64,000 nucleotides of DNA from Lachnospira pectinoschiza (GTDB lineage Bacteria; Bacillota; Clostridia; Lachnospirales; Lachnospiraceae), in contig NZ_JAJCRR010000002.1 of NCBI RefSeq assembly GCF_020564355.1, forward strand, positions 1-64,000. The letters run 5' to 3'. The notes beneath the pieces were generated by a model that saw only the letters and a program-made list of their open reading frames with translations, was not told the DNA's origin and did not search any database. The translations under genes were made by a program, and so were the position numbers. Below, piece after piece: positions 18,177-26,595 of this stretch. How positions within the stretch are numbered: the first letter of the stretch is position 1; every line of letters starts with the position of its first letter.

Positions 18177-18216
18177 GTTTTTAGTTTAGAATAAGTGGAA
18201 AGTGAGGCACAAAAGT

Positions 18217-19908
18217 ATGAAAAAAAGAAAGGCAGCAGTGCTGGCGGCAGCTGCGTTTGCAATGACGGCGGCATTTTTTTTAAACGGCATCCGGAGGGCA
18301 GAAGCGGCAGACAATGTTGTAGTGATGTTAGATCCCGGACATGACAGTACACATACAGGGGCGGCAGCATATGGTTTAAAAGAGCAGCAATTAAATTTAA
18401 AAATCGGACTGGCGTGCCGTACAGAGCTTGAAAAATACGATGGCATAACCGTTTATATGACACATGATACCATTGCGTGTCCGTTTGAAGGCAGTACAAC
18501 CAAACAGGACTTAATACAGCGGACAGAATATGCAGGAGAAGTCGGAGCGGACCTTTTTGTAAGTCTGCATAACAATTCGGGCGATGACAGCGGATATGAA
18601 ATTTATTATCCCAATAATCACTATGTATCAGAATTTAATGATATAGGATATGCGGTATCTGAGCATATTGCGGGTTACCTGAGTGAAATGGGCATATACC
18701 GGAATGGATTGTATACAAGAGATAGTGATGGCGAGGAAGATGATGATACCAACTGGTATCCGGATGGAAGCCGCGCGGATTATTACAGTGTCATCAGAAA
18801 TTCCAAGTACAACGGTGTACCGGGAATTATTGTAGAACATGCTTATCTTTCAGATGCAGGGGATACACATGTATTTTTGTCCAATGACAACATGCTGGTA
18901 CGTATGGGACAGGCAGATGCCAGCGGAATTGCAGATTATTTCGGACTGCATAAGAAAAATGGTCTATGTACGGATAAATACGGTGACTGGCATTATTACG
19001 AAGACGGTGAAGTATCGGATTACACGGGAATGGCGTTAAATGAATATGGCTGGTGGTATGTTACAGACGGTGAAATAGATGATTCTTATACAGGTATTGC
19101 AGAAAATGAGTATGGCCGCTGGTATATGCAGGACGGTGTTGTAAACATGGATTATACCGGAATGCTTTGTGACGGAGCAGAATGGTACTATGTTCAGGGC
19201 GGTTATGTAAATGATGCCTATACGGGAATGGCATGTAACGAGTATGGCTGGTGGTACTTTGAAGACGGAAAGTTAAACTGGAATTACACGGGAATGGCGT
19301 TGAATGAATACGGCTGGTGGTATTTTGAGAATGGCGTATTAAACTGGGATTATACCGGAATGGTATGTAACGAATATGGCTGGTGGTACTATCAGAATGG
19401 CAACTTGAATCGTGAATATACGGGAATGGCGTTGAATGAATACGGCTGGTGGTATTTTGAAAATGGATTTTTAAACCTGAATTATACGGGAATGGCGTTG
19501 AATGAGTATGGCTGGTGGTATTTTGAAAATGGCAATTTAAATGATGCCTATACGGGAATGGCGTTAAATGAATATGGCTGGTGGTACTTTGAAAACGGTC
19601 AACTGAATCGTGAATATACGGGAATGGCGCACAATGAATACGGCTGGTGGTATTTTGAAAATGGTCTGTTAAATGAGGAATATACCGGTATTGGCGCAAA
19701 CAGTTACGGTGAATGGTATTATCAGCAGGGCAGAATCGGATATGACTTTAGCGGAAAAGTGAAATTTGATGATACAGAATATACCATTACAGAAGGTTAT
19801 GTCGTAGAAAAAAGGATTGTAAATGAAACAGAAGCAGATACAGCAGATACAGTACATACAGCAGGAACGCTTCCAGCAGGCGAAGAAAGCAGTACTCTCG
19901 GCAAATAG
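18217..19908 (+). CDS. N-acetylmuramoyl-L-alanine amidase with cell-wall-binding repeats
   Basis: 563-aa secreted cell-wall hydrolase. Signal peptide (to about 30), then an Amidase_3 domain (about 33-245) with the zinc and catalytic set: DPGHD, a Glu in the following KEQQLNLKI helix, SLHNNS, and the late VEHAYLSD Glu. It would cleave the MurNAc-L-Ala bond. The C-terminal part (about 260-535) consists of ~12 tandem 22-residue aromatic repeats with consensus YTGMALNEYGWWYFENG, similar to choline-binding-type modules. Start ATG 18217 is nine bases after AGTGAGG. The last 86 nt overlap the next gene in another frame. Confidence 0.88.
   Translation: MKKRKAAVLAAAAFAMTAAFFLNGIRRAEAADNVVVMLDPGHDSTHTGAAAYGLKEQQLNLKIGLACRTELEKYDGITVYMTHDTIACPFEGSTTKQDLIQRTEYAGEVGADLFVSLHNNSGDDSGYEIYYPNNHYVSEFNDIGYAVSEHIAGYLSEMGIYRNGLYTRDSDGEEDDDTNWYPDGSRADYYSVIRNSKYNGVPGIIVEHAYLSDAGDTHVFLSNDNMLVRMGQADASGIADYFGLHKKNGLCTDKYGDWHYYEDGEVSDYTGMALNEYGWWYVTDGEIDDSYTGIAENEYGRWYMQDGVVNMDYTGMLCDGAEWYYVQGGYVNDAYTGMACNEYGWWYFEDGKLNWNYTGMALNEYGWWYFENGVLNWDYTGMVCNEYGWWYYQNGNLNREYTGMALNEYGWWYFENGFLNLNYTGMALNEYGWWYFENGNLNDAYTGMALNEYGWWYFENGQLNREYTGMAHNEYGWWYFENGLLNEEYTGIGANSYGEWYYQQGRIGYDFSGKVKFDDTEYTITEGYVVEKRIVNETEADTADTVHTAGTLPAGEESSTLGK
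18985..19780 (+). repeat. 66-bp tandem repeats encoding wall-binding modules
   Basis: About twelve in-frame 66-bp units encoding the 22-residue Trp/Tyr/Gly repeat. Central units are nearly identical, outer ones diverged (for example YTGMLCDGAEWYYVQGG), as expected of expansion by internal duplication. Confidence 0.85.
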
Positions 19909-20617
19909 GCATAATAAAGGGATTGGAACACTTTCCGAAAAGACGGTACATAGTGTACTGAAAAAATTTTTTGAGCCGGAAGAAGACAACCATGAAGTTG
20001 CGCTTGAGGGTTATTTTGCGGATATTTACAATGAAAACGGGGTTATTGAAATCCAGACAAGAAGCTTTGAGCGGCTTCGTGAAAAGCTGGCAGTCTTTTT
20101 GAACCACTATCCGGTAACAATTGTCTATCCGATGCCCTGCAACAAATGGGTGTTCTGGGTTGATGAACAGACAGGGGAGGTGAGTGAACCAAGAAAATCA
20201 CCGCGCCACTACACGGTCTACGATGCTTTTACGGAGCTGTATAAAATCAAACAGTATCTGCATCACCCACAGCTGACGGTCAAACTGGTACTGATGGATA
20301 TGCAGGAGTATAAGACGTTACAGCAGCGGATTCGTACCAAAAAAGGAATCCGCAGGCACGGCGAAAAAAAAGACAGAATCCCGATAGGCATACGGGAGAT
20401 AGTGACAATTGAGCAGCTTGAAGACTATATGCAGTTTGTGCCGTATGAACTGGATGGCACGTTTACTTCGGCGGATTTTGCAAAAGCTGCCCATATTCCG
20501 GTGGATACGGCAAGGATAACACTTAATATTTTAAAGGATACGCAGACGGTTACAAGAGTAGGAAAGCAGGGCAGGTCGTATCTTTACGAGGTAAAGGAAA
20601 ACAATAGATGTATGTAA
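19823..20617 (+). CDS. Candidate E-x-Q nuclease-like protein with winged helix
   Basis: 264-aa soluble protein of no named family that I recognise. Residues 40-105 look like a PD-(D/E)XK-type core: helix (SEKTVHSVLKKFF), then E62...D67-x8-E76-x-Q78 on a strand turn (YFADIYNENGVIEIQT), followed by helix SFERLREKLAVFL and strand TIVYPMP. A Gln in place of the usual Lys is known from CoiA-like nucleases, so nuclease activity is a hypothesis. The C-terminal ~60 residues (FTSADFAKAAHIPVDTARITLNILKD...SYLYEV) form a winged helix. Start ATG 19823 has AAAGGA six bases upstream, inside the amidase gene (86-nt overlap). It overlaps the helicase gene by 10 nt, so the two are co-translated. Confidence 0.65.
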   Translation: MKQKQIQQIQYIQQERFQQAKKAVLSANRHNKGIGTLSEKTVHSVLKKFFEPEEDNHEVALEGYFADIYNENGVIEIQTRSFERLREKLAVFLNHYPVTIVYPMPCNKWVFWVDEQTGEVSEPRKSPRHYTVYDAFTELYKIKQYLHHPQLTVKLVLMDMQEYKTLQQRIRTKKGIRRHGEKKDRIPIGIREIVTIEQLEDYMQFVPYELDGTFTSADFAKAAHIPVDTARITLNILKDTQTVTRVGKQGRSYLYEVKENNRCM

Positions 20618-23067
20618 TAAAGGACAACGTAATTAAACTTTCAGTCCGCGGACTGGTTGAATTTATCTGCCGCAGCGGTGATATTGATAACAGAACCGGC
20701 GGATTTTCAGATGTGCGTCTGATGCAGGAGGGTACGCGCATGCACAAAAAAATACAAAAAAGCATGGGCGCATCTTACAGGGCGGAAGTTCCGTTAAAAA
20801 TTGAACTGCCGGAAACGGTGGAGGATATTGATTACATCATACGTCTGGAGGGCAGGGCGGACGGTATTATCAGTGATTTCCACGAAGAAGCGGACGGCAG
20901 TAAGACACCGGTTGGAAAGGTTATTATTGATGAGATTAAAACCATGCAGTCTGATGTGGAAAAGTTAGAACAGCCGGTGTCGGTACATGAAGCGCAGGCA
21001 AAGGTGTACGGCTATATTTATATGGTACAGAACCATCTTTCCGGTATCGGCGTACAGATGACCTATGCCAATCCTGAAACAGAAAAAATAAAGCGTTTTA
21101 CAAAAGAATATTCAAAAGAAGAACTGACAGAATGGTTTGAAACGCTGATCAACAGCTTTAAACGGTGGTCAGATTTTGTCTTTTGCGAACGTGAAAAAAG
21201 GACGGCATCGATTAAGAAGCTGTCCTTTCCGTTTGAATACCGCAAAGGACAGAAAAAACTGGTAACAGGTGTTTATCACTGCATCGGGGAAGCAAGAAAT
21301 CTTTTTATTCAGGCATCAACCGGTGTTGGAAAAACCATTTCAACTATTTATCCGGCAGTCTGTGCCATGGGACAGAGTAAGGCAGACAAAATCTTTTATC
21401 TGACCTCTAAGACGATTACAAGAACCGTTGCCGAAGAAACCTTTTCAATTCTGCGCAGGCAGGGGCTTTCTATGCGTACGGTGACACTGACGGCAAAAGA
21501 TAAAATCTGCATTCTGGAGGAAAGAAACTGCAATCCTGTTAAATGCGAGAGGGCAGCAGGACATTTTGACAGGATTAACGATGCGGTCTATGACATGATC
21601 ACACATGAAATGGTGATTGACCGTGAAAAAGTGATGGAATATGCAAAGAAACATTGTGTCTGTCCGTTTGAGATGTCGCTGGATATTTCATACTGGTGTG
21701 ACGGCATTATCTGTGATTATAATTATGTTTTTGACCCAAATGTGGCACTCAAGCGCTACTTTGGCGAAGGAAACAGGGGCGAGTATATTTTTCTGGTGGA
21801 CGAAGCACACAATCTGGTTGACAGGGCAAGGCAGATGTACAGTGCTATTCTTGTAAAAGAGGATTTTCTGACAATAAAAAAATATGTAAAAGATACAGAC
21901 AGGGCATTGTATAACAGCCTTGAAAAGTGCAATGCCGGATTGTTGGAATATAAAAGAAAATGTGATACAATAGATGTGATTGATTATCTGGGAACTTTTC
22001 CTGCGGCACTGGAACGGTGTTATGTAAGATTACAGCATTTTCTGGAACATCATAAAAATCATCCGCAGCAGGAGGAAATTTTGCAGTTTTTCTTTACACT
22101 GCGGCATTTTCTGAATATGTATGACTGCATGGATGAAAAATATCTGATTTATACAAAGCATGATGAGAACAATCATTTTTATATGAAATTGTTCTGTGTA
22201 GACCCGTCAACGAATCTGTCGGAAAGACTGGCACAGGGAAGAAGTGCCGTGTTTTTTTCGGCGACGCTGCTTCCGGTCAATTATTTTAAAGAAATGCTGA
22301 CTGCAGATACACAGGATTATGCAGTGTATGCACAGTCTTCGTTTGACAGTAAAAAGCGCAGAATTGTTATCGGAAAAGATGTCAGCAGCAGATATACAAG
22401 AAGAAATGCAGGGGAATACCGGAAAGTATGCCGCTACATTGCCGAAACGGTACAGGTGCATCCGGGACGGTATCTCGTATTTTTTCCATCATATGGATAT
22501 TTGCAGCAGGTAAAAGAAAACTATGAACAGATGTATAAACCGGATGAAATCATCATGGGCGCAGAGGGCGGTACACCAAAGCTTACAGCAGAACAGAATC
22601 TAATTGTGCAGCTTCCGTCGATGAAAGAACAGGAAAAAGAAAATTTTCTGTCTTTATTTGAAAATGTGCAGGGAAGCGGAAGCCTTTTAGGATTTTGTGT
22701 AATGGGCGGCATATTTTCAGAAGGGATTGACTTAAAAAGAGAAAGTCTTATCGGAACGATTATTGTCGGTACGGGAATTCCGATGATATCAAAGGAAAGA
22801 AATCTGTTGCGGGATTACTTTGACGGATGTGGAAAGGATGGTTATGCGTATGCCTATATCTATCCCGGCATGAATAAGGTATTACAGTCGGCAGGGCGCG
22901 TTATCCGCACGGAGGAAGACTGTGGAGTGATTATTTTACTCGATGACAGATTCTTGACACCCGGATATGAAAAGCTGTATCCGAGGGAGTGGAATGAGGT
23001 TTATCCGGTAACAAAGCACAATTTTAAAAATATATTAGCAGATTTTTGGAAAAATTTAGTGCAATAA
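20608..23067 (+). CDS. RecB/Cas4-like nuclease fused to XPD/DinG-type helicase
   Basis: 819-aa DNA-processing enzyme. Residues 1-190 carry a RecB/Cas4-type nuclease pattern: H46, D85 (GRAD), E109-I-K111 and Q130-A-K-V-Y134. From about 205 a superfamily 2 XPD/DinG helicase follows: Walker A STGVGKT (about 237-243), a cysteine cluster C301/C308/C313...C350/C352 in the place of the XPD iron-sulfur domain, DEAH at 398-401, and the C-terminal helicase_C_2 motifs (VFFSATLLP, GGIFSEGIDLKRE, QSAGRVIRTEEDCG). It should unwind DNA 5'-3' and cut it. It is translationally coupled to the preceding winged-helix/nuclease-like gene. DNA repair or defence are both plausible; there is no CRISPR array in the window. 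Confidence 0.85.
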   Translation: MYVIKDNVIKLSVRGLVEFICRSGDIDNRTGGFSDVRLMQEGTRMHKKIQKSMGASYRAEVPLKIELPETVEDIDYIIRLEGRADGIISDFHEEADGSKTPVGKVIIDEIKTMQSDVEKLEQPVSVHEAQAKVYGYIYMVQNHLSGIGVQMTYANPETEKIKRFTKEYSKEELTEWFETLINSFKRWSDFVFCEREKRTASIKKLSFPFEYRKGQKKLVTGVYHCIGEARNLFIQASTGVGKTISTIYPAVCAMGQSKADKIFYLTSKTITRTVAEETFSILRRQGLSMRTVTLTAKDKICILEERNCNPVKCERAAGHFDRINDAVYDMITHEMVIDREKVMEYAKKHCVCPFEMSLDISYWCDGIICDYNYVFDPNVALKRYFGEGNRGEYIFLVDEAHNLVDRARQMYSAILVKEDFLTIKKYVKDTDRALYNSLEKCNAGLLEYKRKCDTIDVIDYLGTFPAALERCYVRLQHFLEHHKNHPQQEEILQFFFTLRHFLNMYDCMDEKYLIYTKHDENNHFYMKLFCVDPSTNLSERLAQGRSAVFFSATLLPVNYFKEMLTADTQDYAVYAQSSFDSKKRRIVIGKDVSSRYTRRNAGEYRKVCRYIAETVQVHPGRYLVFFPSYGYLQQVKENYEQMYKPDEIIMGAEGGTPKLTAEQNLIVQLPSMKEQEKENFLSLFENVQGSGSLLGFCVMGGIFSEGIDLKRESLIGTIIVGTGIPMISKERNLLRDYFDGCGKDGYAYAYIYPGMNKVLQSAGRVIRTEEDCGVIILLDDRFLTPGYEKLYPREWNEVYPVTKHNFKNILADFWKNLVQ

Positions 23068-23081
23068 AGTTAAATATATTG

Positions 23082-23199
23082 TATAATAATTAAAAGAATT
23101 AATGTAAGCTGTATATACAAGTGTGGCTCGTGAGTGAAAAATCCAACGCAATATTAGGAACGTCTGACAAAATAATTGGCAGTGAGTGGAGAATAGCAT
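23082..23199 (+). promoter_or_regulatory. Promoter (-10 TATAAT) and ~100-nt leader of the repeat-protein operon
   Basis: A perfect TATAAT at 23082-23087 lies after the helicase stop; no good -35 is seen at 17 nt. The leader down to the start codon at 23200 contains no riboswitch class that I recognise. The ribosome binding site is AGTGGAGAAT. Confidence 0.45.
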
Positions 23200-24177
23200 A
23201 TGGAGAATAGTATTAAGAATCAATTAGAAGAAAGCAGAAAAGATGGTACTTTAAAGGAAGCACTTCAGGGGATGGGGTTTAACCGACTGCAGTCCGTAGA
23301 GATTGCCAAAGGCTTGAACAATGAAGTGGATATTACAAAATATGCGGATAAAAAGTATGACGCAGCGCAGATGAAGTCTATCCGGCTGGCGCTCGAAGAA
23401 GGCATGGATATCACGCCGTTTGCGGATAACCGTTATAATTATATGCAGATGGAGGAAATTAAAGCGGTTATTAGGGAACATATGGATTTAGATGCGGTAT
23501 GCAATCCGGCATATGATTATTCGGTCATGAAAGAAATCCGTTTATCGGAACGGATGAATTATGATATTACAAAATACGCAAAACGGGGATTCTCAGGGAA
23601 TGTTCTTAGACAGATCCGCAAGGCAAGGGAAAAAGAGATTGATTTATCGTTCTTTGTCAATGAAGGATTTGATGAATATCAGCTGCGGGAAATCCGTCTT
23701 GGTATTGAACACTGTGTAGATATTACAAAATATCTGCTGCATGAATATACGGGGGACCAGATGAAGCAGCTGCGGCTTGGATTACAGGCTGGTCTTGATG
23801 TCAGCTGGTATTCGATGGTTGGATTTTCATCCGCCCAGATGGAACAGGTACGGCTGGGACTGGAAGCCGGAATTGATGTTTCAGGCTATGCAGATCCGTT
23901 TATCGATGCACTGGAAATGGAAGATATGAGGTTAAAGCTTGAGGGCAAATCCGAAGGCGGCGGGCTGGATGAATTGCAGAGCCAGGAAGTCCTTTTGGGA
24001 CTGGAAAGCGGTGTGAATGTTAATCTCTATGCAGATGCAGCATATGATTTTAAACAGATGGAGCAGATAAGACTTGGGCTGGAACATGGGATTGATGTGA
24101 CAAAGCTGCTCAATCCGCTGATACCAAGTGATGTTATGATGAATATGAGGCTTGAGTCAGAAGCATTAAAAAAGTAG
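23200..24177 (+). CDS. 26-residue repeat protein
   Basis: 325-aa soluble protein made almost entirely of about ten tandem 26-residue repeats with consensus D(I/V)(T/S)xYAdxxYdxxQM(E/K)xIRLGLExG(l/i), for example residues starting DITKYADKKYDAAQMKSIRL and DVSGYADPFIDALEMEDMRL. Repeats of this kind occur within large proteins of Firmicute conjugative elements and as stand-alone repeat proteins; their function is unknown to me, probably helical scaffolding for protein contact. No signal peptide or membrane helix. It is followed after 51 nt by a FapA-like gene in the same direction. Confidence 0.7.
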   Translation: MENSIKNQLEESRKDGTLKEALQGMGFNRLQSVEIAKGLNNEVDITKYADKKYDAAQMKSIRLALEEGMDITPFADNRYNYMQMEEIKAVIREHMDLDAVCNPAYDYSVMKEIRLSERMNYDITKYAKRGFSGNVLRQIRKAREKEIDLSFFVNEGFDEYQLREIRLGIEHCVDITKYLLHEYTGDQMKQLRLGLQAGLDVSWYSMVGFSSAQMEQVRLGLEAGIDVSGYADPFIDALEMEDMRLKLEGKSEGGGLDELQSQEVLLGLESGVNVNLYADAAYDFKQMEQIRLGLEHGIDVTKLLNPLIPSDVMMNMRLESEALKK

Positions 24178-24228
24178 GATATTGATGAAATAGGATATGA
24201 GGCCTTTTGGGGCAGAATTGAGGTACAT

Positions 24229-25644
24229 ATGGGAACACCTGAACTTTTTGATGAAATGGGACAACTTAATAAAAAAGATATTCAGGTCATAATAGCCGAT
24301 GACAATATGTCTGCGACCCTTTTTTTAAGTGAACCTGCAAAAGAGGAAGACCCCTATACATATGAAGAAGTGATGCGGGCTTTGTCTAATGCCGGAGTAA
24401 AGATGGGGTTGGATGATGCCAGGATTCATCATATGGTGGAGGAGCAGATTTATAATACAGCGGTGGTCGTTGCACAGGGGAAGATGGTGCAGGATGGCGC
24501 AGACGGTTACTATGAATTTGAATTTGAAACGGATTTGAAGGCAAAACCGTCTGTGCGTGAAGACGGCTCGGTTGACTATTATAATATGAAGCTGTATGAA
24601 AAGGTGAGTGAGGGTGATAAGCTTGCACAGTATTATCCGCCGACGAAAGGTGTGTTTGGATTTGATGTAAAGGGGAAACTTTTAGCACCGAAGGCGGGCA
24701 AACCAAAATCCAATCTGCGAGGCAAAGGATTTACCGTGTCAGAGGACGGTAATACCTATTATGCAGCCATTGACGGTAAAGTTGAATACTGTAACTATGA
24801 TTTGCGTATCGTGAATGTATTGGACATCAGTGGTGACGTTGATTTGAATATTGGTAATATTGATTTTAATGGGGATGTCAATATCACCGGAAATGTTATT
24901 ACCGGTGTAACAATCCGGGCAATGGGCAGCATCTATATCGGTGGCTATGTAGAGGGTGCGGTGATTAAGTCAAATAAAGATATCGTTTTAAATAAAGGCG
25001 TCAACGCCAATGGCATCGGACAGATTGAAGCCAAAGGGAATATTTCGGCACGTTTTTTTGAGAATGCGATTGTTTATGCGGAAGGCGATGTCAATGCAGG
25101 CTATATTTTAAGCAGTAAGATTATGGCACTTGGCAAAGTCATTGTACAGGGAAGCAGAGGAACGATTCACGGCGGTGATGTAACAGGTGTTATGGGGATT
25201 GAAACCTCCAATGCCGGTAATGCATCTTATGCACCGACCAATTTAAGAATCGGAGCAACAAAGAAACTCCGTATGGATTATGCCAATATTATTGTACAGT
25301 TAAAGGATATTGATTCCCAGATTGAAATGTATGAGAGTGCATTGAAGAAACTGACGATGGTAAGGGATGTGAAACCTGAGGCATTTGACAGCGTTTCTTA
25401 TACGAAAATCTGTCAGTCCAAGATTATAAAGAGTGCGGAGAAGGCTAAGTGTGAGCAGGAAAGCAAGCGGCTATACGATTTGATTAAAGAGTCCGGAAAA
25501 GCTGTTGTAAAGGTTGATTCCAAAATCTTTCCGGGAGCACGTATTTATATAGAAGCCAAGGTTTATGAACCGGCGGATACACTGGTACATGTTTTAGTCC
25601 GAAAGGTCAATGACAGTATCGTTGTAAGGGATTATGAAGAATAG
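24229..25644 (+). CDS. FapA family protein (DUF342)
   Basis: 471-aa cytoplasmic protein of the FapA/DUF342 family. The N-terminal part (to about 180) is mixed alpha/beta. Residues 185-340 form a right-handed beta-helix-like stretch with runs such as ISGDVDLNIGNIDFNGDVNITG and GSIYIGGYVEGAVIKSNKDI. A coiled-coil-like segment (about 345-430) and a short beta end follow. Homologues in Vibrio influence polar assembly of flagella and envelope signalling; in Firmicutes the role is unclear. No flagellar genes are nearby. The next gene starts 16 nt downstream, suggesting an operon. Confidence 0.85.
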   Translation: MGTPELFDEMGQLNKKDIQVIIADDNMSATLFLSEPAKEEDPYTYEEVMRALSNAGVKMGLDDARIHHMVEEQIYNTAVVVAQGKMVQDGADGYYEFEFETDLKAKPSVREDGSVDYYNMKLYEKVSEGDKLAQYYPPTKGVFGFDVKGKLLAPKAGKPKSNLRGKGFTVSEDGNTYYAAIDGKVEYCNYDLRIVNVLDISGDVDLNIGNIDFNGDVNITGNVITGVTIRAMGSIYIGGYVEGAVIKSNKDIVLNKGVNANGIGQIEAKGNISARFFENAIVYAEGDVNAGYILSSKIMALGKVIVQGSRGTIHGGDVTGVMGIETSNAGNASYAPTNLRIGATKKLRMDYANIIVQLKDIDSQIEMYESALKKLTMVRDVKPEAFDSVSYTKICQSKIIKSAEKAKCEQESKRLYDLIKESGKAVVKVDSKIFPGARIYIEAKVYEPADTLVHVLVRKVNDSIVVRDYEE

Positions 25645-25659
25645 TGGAGGAACAATCCG

Positions 25660-26595
25660 ATGATAGAGGAAGTTGTATCGGTAGATTTGGCAGTTCATGA
25701 AAGACTGACGGTGAGAAAAAACAGACTTGCACCGAAACAGCTTACAGGAAATGAAAAGCGAATTTCCATTGTGACGGGTACGCATGGAGATGAACTGGAT
25801 GGGCAGTATGTCTGCTATGAGATTGTGAAGCAGCTGAATGCTCATCCTGAGAAGTTGAAAGGAATTGTTGATATATATCCAGATGTGAATCCTCTTGGAC
25901 TTGATACAGGTTCAAGAGGAATCCCTATGTTTGACCTTGATATGAACCGGGTCTTTCCGGGAGATAACAATGGTGCGATTACGGAATATCTGGCTGCCGG
26001 GATTATTGATGATATTATTGGAAGCGATATGTGTCTGGATATTCATTCCAGCAATATTTTTGTCAAAGAAGTGCCGCAGGTGCGTTTAAATGATGACAAC
26101 GAGGAGAAGCTTCTGCCGTATGCAAAGCTGCTCAATGCGGATTTTGTCTGGATTTATTCATCTATTACAGTGTTGGAAGCAACACTTGCCTACAGCCTGA
26201 ATAATATGGGTGTGCCGACTTTAGTGGTTGAAATGGGTGTGGGACACCGTATCAATAATGCATACTGCCATCAGCTGATAGACGGCATTTTTAATATGCT
26301 GATTCATATGGGAATATGGGAGGATGAAGCACCGCAGGTGAAACAGCCGATTATTTCTACCGAAGGAGAAGTCAGCATTATCAATGCTGCTCAGACCGGT
26401 GTGTTTGTTGCAGCAACAGACCATATGGGAGCAATTGAGATGGGAACGCATATCGGCGATATTATTGAGCCGATAGAAGGAAAGGTGATTCAGAGAATTG
26501 AGTCACCGACAAACGGAATTATATTTACCCTGCGGGAAAATCCGGTTGTATACAAAGGTGCGTTGATTGCCCGGGTATATGGAGGAAAAGCATGA
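25660..26595 (+). CDS. M14-family aspartoacylase/succinylglutamate desuccinylase-like hydrolase
   Basis: 311-aa zinc-dependent amidohydrolase-like protein. Zinc ligands H42 and E45 (THGDE) and H129 (LDIHSS) are present, as are the substrate-contact NR (DMNRVFPG, N96-R97) and the likely catalytic Glu191 (VVEMGVG). The C-terminal ~90 residues form a beta barrel-like domain (GVFVAATDHMGAIEMGTHIGDII) as in the AstE/AspA family. Substrates in the family are N-acyl amino acids or peptides; here unknown. It overlaps the next, paralogous gene by 4 nt (ATGA), implying a fixed 1:1 pair. Confidence 0.85.
   Translation: MIEEVVSVDLAVHERLTVRKNRLAPKQLTGNEKRISIVTGTHGDELDGQYVCYEIVKQLNAHPEKLKGIVDIYPDVNPLGLDTGSRGIPMFDLDMNRVFPGDNNGAITEYLAAGIIDDIIGSDMCLDIHSSNIFVKEVPQVRLNDDNEEKLLPYAKLLNADFVWIYSSITVLEATLAYSLNNMGVPTLVVEMGVGHRINNAYCHQLIDGIFNMLIHMGIWEDEAPQVKQPIISTEGEVSIINAAQTGVFVAATDHMGAIEMGTHIGDIIEPIEGKVIQRIESPTNGIIFTLRENPVVYKGALIARVYGGKA

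Noticed and set aside
19061-19699. 212-aa minus-strand ORF
   Set aside because: It mirrors the 66-bp repeats of the amidase gene; composition and repeats are explained by the plus-strand protein.
20608-23067. Helicase-nuclease as part of a CRISPR system
   Set aside because: The nuclease domain resembles Cas4 in its motifs, but there is no array or other cas gene in the window.
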